Source of the DNA: Massilia sp.
GTDB lineage: Bacteria; Pseudomonadota; Gammaproteobacteria; Burkholderiales; Burkholderiaceae_D
Assembly (NCBI GenBank): GCA_025359245.1
Contig: JANYGW010000076.1
Location: 1-46,139, forward strand
Direction of reading: 5' to 3'
DNA: 46,139 nt
A program made the position numbers and the translations under genes. How positions within the stretch are numbered: the first letter of the stretch is position 1; each line of letters begins with the position of its first letter. Below, piece by piece: positions 36,726 through 44,326 of the stretch. Below the pieces are notes generated by a model. The model did not search any database. It had not been told where the DNA came from and saw nothing but the letters and a program-made list of their open reading frames with translations.

Positions 36726-37463
36726 CTATCCGTTTGTGGTTGTCGGTGGGTGGACCGTCGAATGCAGGCCGATCAGGACGATATTATCGACCATCCGGTA
36801 CGGCACCGTCAGCTGCGGCGCGATGAACGGGGCGGCGCCGCCCGACAGCACGCACAGCGTTGCGCCGTGCAGCGCGCAGGCGCGTTCGATGGCGCCCGCC
36901 TGGGCCGCCAGGCAGCCTGACAGGATGGCGTCGTCGGTATTGTCGGCAAAGCCGGCCGGCAGCGCGGCCGCGTTCACTTGCGGCAGCTGGGCCGTATTGC
37001 GCGCCAGCGAGGCGGCCATCAAGCCCAGGCCCGGCAGGATCATCCCGCCCAAAAAGACCGAGTCGGCGCACAGCGCATCGATGGTGGTGGCGGTGCCGCA
37101 GGTGGCCACGATCAGGCGCGCCGCGGGCGCGAGCGCGCGCGCGCCGAGCGCCGCGGCGAAGCGGTCGCAGCCCAGCTGGGCCGGGTTGCGGTAGGCGTTG
37201 CGCATGCCGTCGAGTTGCGCGCGCGAGGCGAACCACTCGATCGACTTGGCCGGTATCATCAGCTGCAGCTGGTCGCGCAGCTTGCTGCCGGCCACATTGG
37301 CGACGATCGCGCGCGTGATGCCGCGCTCCTGCCACGACGCGGGCAGGTGATTGAGCTCGGCATGCGACACCGCGCCGCTGGCGACCCACTCGCCCGGGCG
37401 GGAGCCGGCTTCGGCCAGCGCCCACTTGATGCGCGTATTGCCGGCGTCGATCAGCAGCAGCAT
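36726..37463 (-). CDS. coaX: Type III pantothenate kinase
   Basis: A 245-residue ASKHA-fold kinase for the first step of coenzyme A synthesis. The phosphate 1 motif LLIDAGNTRIKW is at residues 3-14, LGCDRFAAALGA matches the substrate region and CGTATTIDAL the phosphate 2 motif. It has no homology to the acetyl-CoA-sensitive type I enzyme, so this genome may use only CoaX. Placed 3 bases after birA. Confidence 0.93.
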   Translation of the reverse strand: MLLLIDAGNTRIKWALAEAGSRPGEWVASGAVSHAELNHLPASWQERGITRAIVANVAGSKLRDQLQLMIPAKSIEWFASRAQLDGMRNAYRNPAQLGCDRFAAALGARALAPAARLIVATCGTATTIDALCADSVFLGGMILPGLGLMAASLARNTAQLPQVNAAALPAGFADNTDDAILSGCLAAQAGAIERACALHGATLCVLSGGAAPFIAPQLTVPYRMVDNIVLIGLHSTVHPPTTTNG

Positions 37464-37466
37464 CGT

Positions 37467-38234
37467 TCAGCCCTCCCGCATGCGCAGCGAGACGTCGCCG
37501 GCAGTGACGGCGATGCGGCCGGCGGCGCCGTCGAGCAGCAGCGCGCCGCCGTCGTCGACGCCGGCGGCCACGCCTTCGTGCAGCGTCAGGCCGCGGTCGA
37601 TGACGGCCACCGGGCAGCCCTGCCAGGCATGCAGGCGGTTCCAGCGCGCGCTGAAGGCGGCAAATCCGGCCTGCTCGAACTGGCGCAGGCTGGCCGCCAA
37701 GTGGGCGAGCAGCGCCGCCATCAGGGCGTCGCGGTCCATATTGGCCAGCCAGGGCGCGCTGGCGGCCGGACTGCCGATGCGCAGTTCGAGTTCATCGGGC
37801 AGGGTCAGGTTCAGGCCGACTCCGATCACGGCCCAGATCGCGCCGGGGCCGGCGCCCTGGGTCTCGATCAGCACGCCGGCCAGCTTGGCGCCGTCCTTGA
37901 GCAGGTCGTTCGGCCATTTCAGCTGGACCGTGACGTCCAGCGCGGCCAGCGCTTCGGCCAGCGCCACGCCGACCGCCAGCGGCAGCCCTGCCAGCGCGTG
38001 CAGCGGCGCGTTGAATTTCCAGGCCAGCGAAAAAGTCAGCGAGCCGCCCTCGGCCGACAGCCAGCTGCGCCCGGCGCGTCCGCGCCCGGCCGTCTGGCGC
38101 TCGGCCACCAGCAGCAGGTTGGCGCCGAGCGTGGCGGCGCGCGCCAGCAAGTCGGCGTTGGTCGAGCCGGTTTCGCGCACCACCTCGACCGCCACGCCGG
38201 CGCCGGACAGGTGCGCTATCGCGCCGGCCTTCAC
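37467..38234 (-). CDS. birA: Biotin-[acetyl-CoA-carboxylase] ligase, single-domain BirA
   Basis: A 255-residue biotin protein ligase. GRGRAGRSW (biotin-binding loop), LKWPNDLLKDGAKLAGVLIET and the C-terminal SH3-like end are present. There is no N-terminal helix-turn-helix, so it is an enzyme but not a repressor of biotin genes. Start: the frame is open upstream, but the GTG at 38234 overlaps the SDR stop by GTGA and gives the expected length. Confidence 0.9.
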   Translation of the reverse strand: MKAGAIAHLSGAGVAVEVVRETGSTNADLLARAATLGANLLLVAERQTAGRGRAGRSWLSAEGGSLTFSLAWKFNAPLHALAGLPLAVGVALAEALAALDVTVQLKWPNDLLKDGAKLAGVLIETQGAGPGAIWAVIGVGLNLTLPDELELRIGSPAASAPWLANMDRDALMAALLAHLAASLRQFEQAGFAAFSARWNRLHAWQGCPVAVIDRGLTLHEGVAAGVDDGGALLLDGAAGRIAVTAGDVSLRMREG

Positions 38235-39004
38235 AGGTCGCCCTTGCGCGCCTTGTGCGGCGCGCGCGAAAAGGCAAAATCGTACAGTGCGTTGGGCAGC
38301 ATGCGCAGCAGCTTGGCGACGATCCCCATCTGCCACGGGATCACGCGGTAGCTGTCGCCGCGCGCGATGGCTTGCACGGCGGCCGCGGCGAAGCGCTCGA
38401 CCGGCATCAGGAACGGCATCGGGTAGGCGTTATGTTCGGTCATCGGGGTGGCGATGTAGCCCGGCGCGATGGTCACCACGCGAATGCCGCTGGCGCGCAA
38501 TTCGACCCGCAGCGATTCGCAGTAGCACAGCACGGCCGCCTTGGACGCGCTGTAGGCGCCGGCGCCGGGCAGGCCGCGGATGCCGGCCACGCTGCCGATG
38601 CCGACCAGGCGACGCGGGGTGGCCTGGGTTTTCATGCAGGCGATGAAGGGCGCGAAGGTGGCCACCGTGGCGCTGACGTTGGTGCTGAGGATGGTGTCGA
38701 ACGCCTGCTGGTCTGCGGCGTGTTCGGTCAGGGTGCCGTCTGACACGCCGGCGCAGGCGATGACGACATCGGCGCCGCCGTGCCTGTCGATGAAATCGCG
38801 CGCGGCCGCAGCCAGGGCCGCATGGTCGGTCACGTCCAGCGCGTATACGCGGTGGCGTTCGGGATTGGGCAACTGGGCCACCATGGCCGCCAATACCTCG
38901 CGCCGGCGCGCCACCAGGCCCAGGCTGGCGCCCTGGGCGGCGTACTCGCGCGCCAGCGCGGCCCCGATGCCGCTCGAGGCGCCGGTGATGAACACGCGCG
39001 TCAT
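38231..39004 (-). CDS. Short-chain dehydrogenase/reductase
   Basis: A 257-residue classical SDR. Cofactor loop TGASSGIGAALA (residues 7-18), NAG-equivalent CAGVS and the catalytic Tyr-Lys pair in YSASKAAVL (about Tyr 152, Lys 156), with Ser in GSVAG. ARRRE after beta-2 suggests NADP(H). Substrate unknown. It overlaps birA by GTGA and sits 19 bases after dsbA. Confidence 0.88.
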   Translation of the reverse strand: MTRVFITGASSGIGAALAREYAAQGASLGLVARRREVLAAMVAQLPNPERHRVYALDVTDHAALAAAARDFIDRHGGADVVIACAGVSDGTLTEHAADQQAFDTILSTNVSATVATFAPFIACMKTQATPRRLVGIGSVAGIRGLPGAGAYSASKAAVLCYCESLRVELRASGIRVVTIAPGYIATPMTEHNAYPMPFLMPVERFAAAAVQAIARGDSYRVIPWQMGIVAKLLRMLPNALYDFAFSRAPHKARKGDL

Positions 39005-39023
39005 GGCGCCGGTGCCCGCATGC

Positions 39024-39695
39024 TTATTTCTTTTCCGCTTTTGATTTTGCCAGCAGGTAGTCCATCACCTGCAGCGCGGTCAGCTGCAGTTCCGGCTCGC
39101 CCAGGCCCGGGGTGCCGCGCCCGGACAGGAAGGGCGATGTCAGGTAATGTCCGTTGATGGCGACCATCGGCCACGAATCGATCTTGTAGGAAGTGACCAT
39201 GGTCTGGGCCCGGTTGACCCTGGCCTGGACGCCGAACGAGCGGTACGCCGCAATGAACTTGTCGCGATCGAGCCCGGCCTTGGCGGCCCAGTCGAACACC
39301 GCTTCATCGTCGCTGATGCGCAGACGTTGCTGGTGCACGGCGTCGAACAGCTTCTGGTGATTCTGTTCGGCCAGGCCCATCGCTTCGAGCGTGACGTAGC
39401 TGCGCTGCAGCGCGCCGTCGCCGCCCAGCAGCGCCACGTGCACGCGCTTGAAGCTGATCTTGTCCGCATTCTTCTTGACCCAGCCCGCCACCACCGGTTC
39501 GAACACATTGCAGTGCGGGCAGTTGTAAGAGAAAAATTCGATCACTTCGATCTTCTTGCCGCCATCGGTGTTGAGCGCCTCGGGCAGGGTCCGGTATTCG
39601 ACCCCGTCCTTCGGCTCGGCCGGCGAAGCGCCGGCGCCGGCGGCGTTCAGGCCGCACACGGCCAATGCAAACAGCAAGTTCTGGATCAAACGCAT
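39024..39695 (-). CDS. dsbA: Thiol:disulfide interchange protein DsbA
   Basis: A 223-residue periplasmic thiol oxidase. A signal peptide (cleavage near residue 23) precedes a thioredoxin fold with the active-site CPHC (FFSYNCPHCNVF, about Cys 59 and Cys 62) and the cis-Pro region SWPMVAINGHY. The long insertion is the helical DsbA domain. An AGGAG site is 7 bases before the ATG. It oxidises exported proteins; DsbB is not in this window. Confidence 0.93.
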   Translation of the reverse strand: MRLIQNLLFALAVCGLNAAGAGASPAEPKDGVEYRTLPEALNTDGGKKIEVIEFFSYNCPHCNVFEPVVAGWVKKNADKISFKRVHVALLGGDGALQRSYVTLEAMGLAEQNHQKLFDAVHQQRLRISDDEAVFDWAAKAGLDRDKFIAAYRSFGVQARVNRAQTMVTSYKIDSWPMVAINGHYLTSPFLSGRGTPGLGEPELQLTALQVMDYLLAKSKAEKK

Positions 39696-39711
39696 GGTGA
39701 GGCTCCTGGGC

Positions 39712-40359
39712 TTATTTTTGGTTTTTGACGATGGCGACGTCGATGCCGCTGTCGATCAGCTTGGCGCGCGCCTTGTTCATGGTCTCGACCTGGGGGAAGG
39801 GGCCGATGCGCACACGGTACAGCATGCCGCTGTCATTGGCTTTCTCGCTGATGGCCGCTTCGAAGCCGAGCAGGGCCAGCTTGGCGCGCGTGTTTTCGGC
39901 GTCGTCCATGTCGCGGAAGGCGCCGGCCTGCAGGAAGTAGATGACCTTCTCTTCGGCGTCGTCCGCGGCCGGCGCGGCGGCGGCCAGTTTCGCCTCGGCC
40001 TTGGCTGGCGCCGGCGCAGGCGCGGCCGGCTTGACCGCAGGCGCGGCGGTGTTGTCCATCGCGGCGACGGCGTCGCCGAGCGGATCGTCGGCGCCCTTCT
40101 TGCCGGTGATTTCCTTGTTGGCCTTGAGCGCCGCTTCCTTGTTGCTGTACAACGGCTTGTTCGGGTCGGCGGCCTGGCCGGCGGTCGGCTCGGCCATCTT
40201 GCCCAGCTTGCCGGTCTTGTCGGTGAACGGGGTCGAGCCCTTGGTAATGGCCAGTGCCACGACGACCGCGATGACCAGGCCGACGATCAGTCCGATGATG
40301 ACGCCGGTCAGCGTGTTGCCGCGCTGGCGCTTGAGGGGGCGAATGTCGATGTGAGTCAT
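39712..40359 (-). CDS. SPOR-domain protein, FtsN-like
   Basis: A 215-residue bitopic protein with a short cytoplasmic head ([13 protein letters not shown]), a transmembrane segment at about residues 17-39, a Pro/Ala-rich linker ([14 protein letters not shown]) and a C-terminal SPOR domain ([27 protein letters not shown]). This is the FtsN layout, and the gene follows argS as ftsN-like genes do in Betaproteobacteria; activation of septal synthesis is inferred. The start overlaps the argS stop by ATGA. Confidence 0.85.
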   Translation of the reverse strand: MTHIDIRPLKRQRGNTLTGVIIGLIVGLVIAVVVALAITKGSTPFTDKTGKLGKMAEPTAGQAADPNKPLYSNKEAALKANKEITGKKGADDPLGDAVAAMDNTAAPAVKPAAPAPAPAKAEAKLAAAAPAADDAEEKVIYFLQAGAFRDMDDAENTRAKLALLGFEAAISEKANDSGMLYRVRIGPFPQVETMNKARAKLIDSGIDVAIVKNQK

Positions 40360-42086
40360 GCGTCGGTACTTTCACGATACATTTGATTGGGCGCGGATAC
40401 GCCGATCAGGGCCAGGCCGTTGCGCAGCACCTGGCGGGTGGCCGCCATCAGCGCCACGCGCGCCAGCTTGAGCGCCTCGTCGTCGACCAGCACGCGCTCG
40501 GCGGCGTAGAAGCTGTGCAGCGCGCCGGCCAGGTCGCGCAGGTAGAACGCCACCTGGTGCGGGCCCAGTTCGAGCTGGGCGCGCACCAGCGCCTCCGGGT
40601 AGGCGGCCAGGATGGCCAGCAGCGCCGTTTCGCTCGGCGCCGTCAACGGCGCCAGGTCGACCGCCGGCAGGATGGACTCGTCGCCGTTCCATTGTTCGAG
40701 CATGCGGCAGATGCGCGCATGCGCCATCTGCACGTAATACACCGGATTTTCGTCTGATGTTTTCAGGGCGATGTCGACGTCGAACACGAACTCGGTGTCG
40801 GCCTTGCGCGAAATGAGGAAGAAGCGCACCGCGTCGCGCCCGCGCGCAATGTCGCCGTTGCCCGACCACTCGATCAGGTCGCGCACGGTGACGTAGGAAC
40901 CGGCGCGCTTGGAGATCTTGACCTCTTCGCCGTCCTTCATGACGGTGACCATTTTATGCAGCACGTAGTCTGGGAATCCCTGCGGGATGCCCAGTCCGAC
41001 CGCCTGCAGGCCGCCGCGCACGCGCGCGATGGTGCCGTGGTGATCGCTGCCCTGCACGTTGATGGCCTGGGTGTAGCCGCGCTGGAACTTGACGATGTGG
41101 TAGGCGACGTCCGGCACGAAGTAGGTAAAGCCGCCTTCGGACTTGCGCATCACGCGGTCCTTGTCGTCGCCGTATTCGGTCGTGCGCAGCCACAGCGCGC
41201 CATCCTGCTCGTACGTCTTGCCGGCCTTGATCAGCGCGTCGACCGCTTTTTCGACCTTGCCGTCTTCATACAGCGAGGACTCGAGGTAATAGTTGTCGAA
41301 CTTGACGCCGAAGGCGAGCAGGTCGATGTCCTGCTCGTTGCGCAGGTAGGCGACGGCGAAGTGGCGGATCGAATCGATGTCGTCGGGATCGCCACTGGCG
41401 GTCACCGGCGCGCTGTCGCTGGCCGATACGGTCTTTTTGGCCATGAAGTCGGCCGCGATGTCGGCGATGTAATTGCCTTCGTAGGATTTTTCGGGCCATG
41501 CGGCGTCGCCCGGCTTGAGGCCCTTGATGCGCGCCTGGGTCGAACTGGCCAGGGTGGCGATCTGCACGCCGGCGTCGTTGTAATAGAACTCGCGGGTGAC
41601 CGCGTAGCCCTGCGACTCGAACAGGCTCGACAGTGCGTCGCCGAGTGCGGCCTGGCGCCCGTGGCCCACGTGCAGCGGCCCGGTCGGATTGGCCGAGACG
41701 AATTCGATGATGACTTTCTTGCCGGCGCCGACGCCGCTGCGCCCGTAGCCGGCCCCCTCGGCCAGGATGGTCTTGACCACCGCTTGCTTCGCCTGGGCCG
41801 GCACGCGCAGGTTGATGAAGCCGGGGCCGGCGATGTCGGCGCTGTCGACCAGGCCCCTGGAAGCCGGATTGGCCAGCAGCGCGGCGACGATCTGCTGGGC
41901 CAGTTCGCGCGGGTTCATTTTCAGCTGCTTGGCCAGCTGCATGGCGATGTTGCAGGCGACGTCGCCATGCGAAGGGTCGCGCGGGCGCTCGAGCACGACG
42001 CAAGGCGCGAGGCCGGAAGCGGCCACGATCGGGGCCAGGGCGTCTGAAATGAGGGCGGCGATATCTTGTTTTTGCGATGCGAGCAT
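40356..42086 (-). CDS. argS: Arginyl-tRNA synthetase
   Basis: A 576-residue class I synthetase. The HIGH-type motif [16 protein letters not shown] lies near residue 131, the KMSKS-like KISKRAGSY near 370, and the anticodon-binding DALR domain ends the protein. The frame is open 20 residues upstream, but the ATG at 42086 is the conserved start [13 protein letters not shown]. It heads the minus-strand run to dsbA. Confidence 0.96.
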   Translation of the reverse strand: MLASQKQDIAALISDALAPIVAASGLAPCVVLERPRDPSHGDVACNIAMQLAKQLKMNPRELAQQIVAALLANPASRGLVDSADIAGPGFINLRVPAQAKQAVVKTILAEGAGYGRSGVGAGKKVIIEFVSANPTGPLHVGHGRQAALGDALSSLFESQGYAVTREFYYNDAGVQIATLASSTQARIKGLKPGDAAWPEKSYEGNYIADIAADFMAKKTVSASDSAPVTASGDPDDIDSIRHFAVAYLRNEQDIDLLAFGVKFDNYYLESSLYEDGKVEKAVDALIKAGKTYEQDGALWLRTTEYGDDKDRVMRKSEGGFTYFVPDVAYHIVKFQRGYTQAINVQGSDHHGTIARVRGGLQAVGLGIPQGFPDYVLHKMVTVMKDGEEVKISKRAGSYVTVRDLIEWSGNGDIARGRDAVRFFLISRKADTEFVFDVDIALKTSDENPVYYVQMAHARICRMLEQWNGDESILPAVDLAPLTAPSETALLAILAAYPEALVRAQLELGPHQVAFYLRDLAGALHSFYAAERVLVDDEALKLARVALMAATRQVLRNGLALIGVSAPNQMYRESTDA

Positions 42087-42145
42087 GTTCGGGTGATCTG
42101 TCAGGTAAAAGAGCGGTGGCTGGGCCACGGGCATAACTACGGTCA

Positions 42146-42151
42146 ATTATA
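42146..42151 (-). promoter_or_regulatory. Possible -10 box for argS
   Basis: An exact TATAAT on the minus strand lies 60 bases upstream of the argS ATG. No good -35 box precedes it. The divergent rsmB gene has a TACAAT box at about 42264 on the plus strand. The rest of this 215-base gap shows nothing else I can name. Confidence 0.35.
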
Positions 42152-42301
42152 CTGGTTTGGGACCGGCTGCAGTACCGCGCGTGGGGCAGGGGCAACGGCG
42201 CCGGGGGGTGTTGTTTTCAGCGCCGCCGGATCCCGCTTAAGCCTCGCGCAAGTCTTACCCGGTACAATTGCACCTTTATAAAGCACCAGATTGCCACCGC
42301 C

Positions 42302-43714
42302 ATGACCAACAAGCGCCCGACGCTCTCCATCAAACCCGCCGCCCCCAAAGCGGCTGCCCAGCGCGTGCGCCCCAGCTATGAGGTCAAGCCGGTTTTGCAG
42401 CCTGGTTACCGGCCCGACCTGAAGCCTGACTCGCTGGCCCTGTGCCTGCTGGGCGCGGCCAATGCGGTGGCCCAGGTGCGTGCCGGCGCGGCGCTGCCGC
42501 AGGCGCTGTTGACCGCGTTCGGCGTGACCAATGCGGCGCCCCAGGCGCGCGGCGCGATCCAGGACATCGCCTACCGCACCATGCGCCAGCTGGGCCGCAG
42601 CGACGCGCTGCTGGGACTGATGACGTCCAAGGCGCCCGAGCCGGCCATGCTGGCCAGCCTGCTGTGCTGCGCCATTTCGCTGATCGACACCCCGGACGGG
42701 GCGGCGGCTCCCTACGAAGAATTCACCGTGGTCGACCAGGCCGTGACGGTGGCCACCTCGCACCCCGACATGGCGCATGCAAAAGGCATGGTCAACGCCG
42801 TGCTGCGCCGCTTCCTGCGCGAACGCGAGGCGCTGGTCAAGACGGTGCTGCTGCAGCCGGTGGCGCTGTATAACTACCCGCAGTGGTGGATCGACGCGGC
42901 CAAGGCGGCCTATCCGGCCAACTGGCAGGCGATCCTCGCGGCCGGCAATGCCCAGCCGCCGCTGACCTTGCGCGTGAATGTGCGCAAGACCACGGTGGCG
43001 ACGTATCTGCAGATGCTGGCGCAGGCCGGCCTCGGCGCCAGCCAGATCGGCCCGTCGGCGGTACGCCTCGACAAGGCGATTGGCGTGACCGCGATCCCCG
43101 GCTTCGAGCAGGGCCTGGTGTCGGTACAGGACGCCGGCGCCCAGCTGGCCGCGCCGCTGCTCGACGTCGCCGACGGCATGCGCGTGCTGGACGCCTGCGC
43201 CGCCCCGGGCGGCAAGACCTGCCACATCCTCGAGCTGGCCAAGGTCGAGATGACCGCGATCGATTCCGACCCCAAGCGCCTGGTGCGGATCGAAGAGAAC
43301 CTGGAGCGGCTCGGCCTGGCGGCCACGCTGAAGGCCTTCGAAGCCCAGACCAGCGTCTGGTGGGACGGCCAGCAGTACGACCGCATCCTGGCCGACGTGC
43401 CGTGCACGGCGTCGGGCATCGTGCGGCGCCACCCGGACATCCGCTGGCTGCGGCGCAAGGGCGACGCACTCCAACTTGCAACACTTTCGGGCAAAATTCT
43501 CGACAACCTTTGGCAGATGCTGCGGCCCAATGGTAAATTGCTGTTCGTGACATGCTCGCTCTGGCCCCAGGAATCGGAGGCTCAGGCCGCCGCATTCGCG
43601 GTGCGCCACAATGCGATCCGCCTCGCCGCGCCCGGCCAGTTGCTGCCGAGCGGCGCCGTGGCGTCCGATCACGACGGTTTGTTCTACGCCCTGTTTCAAA
43701 AGAACGCGGCCTGA
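42302..43714 (+). CDS. rsmB: 16S rRNA m5C methyltransferase RsmB
   Basis: A 470-residue RsmB/NOP-family enzyme that methylates a cytosine of 16S rRNA (C967 in Escherichia coli numbering). The N-terminal NusB-like domain has AAGNAQ-like and YNYPQWWIDAAKAAYP features; the catalytic domain has SAM motif DACAAPGGKTCHILEL, motif IV DVPCTASGIVRRHPDIRW and motif VI VTCSLWPQESEAQ with the catalytic Cys. There is a basic, Ala/Pro-rich head of about 35 residues. The next gene follows after 45 bases. Confidence 0.93.
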   Translation: MTNKRPTLSIKPAAPKAAAQRVRPSYEVKPVLQPGYRPDLKPDSLALCLLGAANAVAQVRAGAALPQALLTAFGVTNAAPQARGAIQDIAYRTMRQLGRSDALLGLMTSKAPEPAMLASLLCCAISLIDTPDGAAAPYEEFTVVDQAVTVATSHPDMAHAKGMVNAVLRRFLREREALVKTVLLQPVALYNYPQWWIDAAKAAYPANWQAILAAGNAQPPLTLRVNVRKTTVATYLQMLAQAGLGASQIGPSAVRLDKAIGVTAIPGFEQGLVSVQDAGAQLAAPLLDVADGMRVLDACAAPGGKTCHILELAKVEMTAIDSDPKRLVRIEENLERLGLAATLKAFEAQTSVWWDGQQYDRILADVPCTASGIVRRHPDIRWLRRKGDALQLATLSGKILDNLWQMLRPNGKLLFVTCSLWPQESEAQAAAFAVRHNAIRLAAPGQLLPSGAVASDHDGLFYALFQKNAA

Positions 43715-43759
43715 CGGGTCCCCGATGAAGCGCGCGATACTAAAGGCTCTGGACCACCT

Positions 43760-44323
43760 GTGACACTACGATTTCTTCGACTTCTCGCCTGCCAGCTGCT
43801 GCTGATGTTCGCGTGCGCGCAGGCGCAGGCGTCCGATGGCGTCGATATCGTGCGTGCCAACGTGGAAGCGTCCGACGAAGGCTACCGGCTGGCCGCGACC
43901 TATGCGTTTGACCTCAACCATGGCCTCGAAGACGCGATCCAGCATGGCGTGACGCTGTATTTCACGACCGAGGTCGAACTGACGCGCCCGCGCTGGTACT
44001 GGTATGACGACCGCGCCGTGACCGAACACCAGACCATCCGCATCTCGTACAAGGTATTGACGCGCGAGTACCAGGTCGCCGTACTGGGCAGCATGCACCA
44101 GAATTTCGCCACGCTGGAAGACGCGATGGTGCTGATCCGCCGCCCCAGCCGCTGGCTGATCGCCCCGCGCGGGGCCTTGAAACCGGGCGAAAACTACAAC
44201 GTCACGGTACGCATGTTCATGGATCGCGAGCGCCTGCCTAAGCCGATCCAGGTTAACGCCTTCAGCAACTCGCAATGGCGCCTGGAGTCGAAAGACAAGA
44301 AGTTCCAGTACAAGGCGGAATAG
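43760..44323 (+). CDS. DUF4390 exported protein
   Basis: A 187-residue protein with a type I signal peptide (cleavage near AQA, about residue 23) and a beta-rich mature domain: VDIVRANVEASDEGYRLAATYAFDLNHGLEDAIQHGVTLYF, then WYWYDDRAVTEHQTIRISYKVLTREYQV. This is DUF4390, nearly always encoded between rsmB and an NtrY-like kinase in Betaproteobacteria. GTG start. It ends 3 bases before the kinase. Function unknown; a periplasmic partner of the kinase is an attractive inference. Confidence 0.85.
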   Translation: MTLRFLRLLACQLLLMFACAQAQASDGVDIVRANVEASDEGYRLAATYAFDLNHGLEDAIQHGVTLYFTTEVELTRPRWYWYDDRAVTEHQTIRISYKVLTREYQVAVLGSMHQNFATLEDAMVLIRRPSRWLIAPRGALKPGENYNVTVRMFMDRERLPKPIQVNAFSNSQWRLESKDKKFQYKAE

Positions 44324-44326
44324 ACG

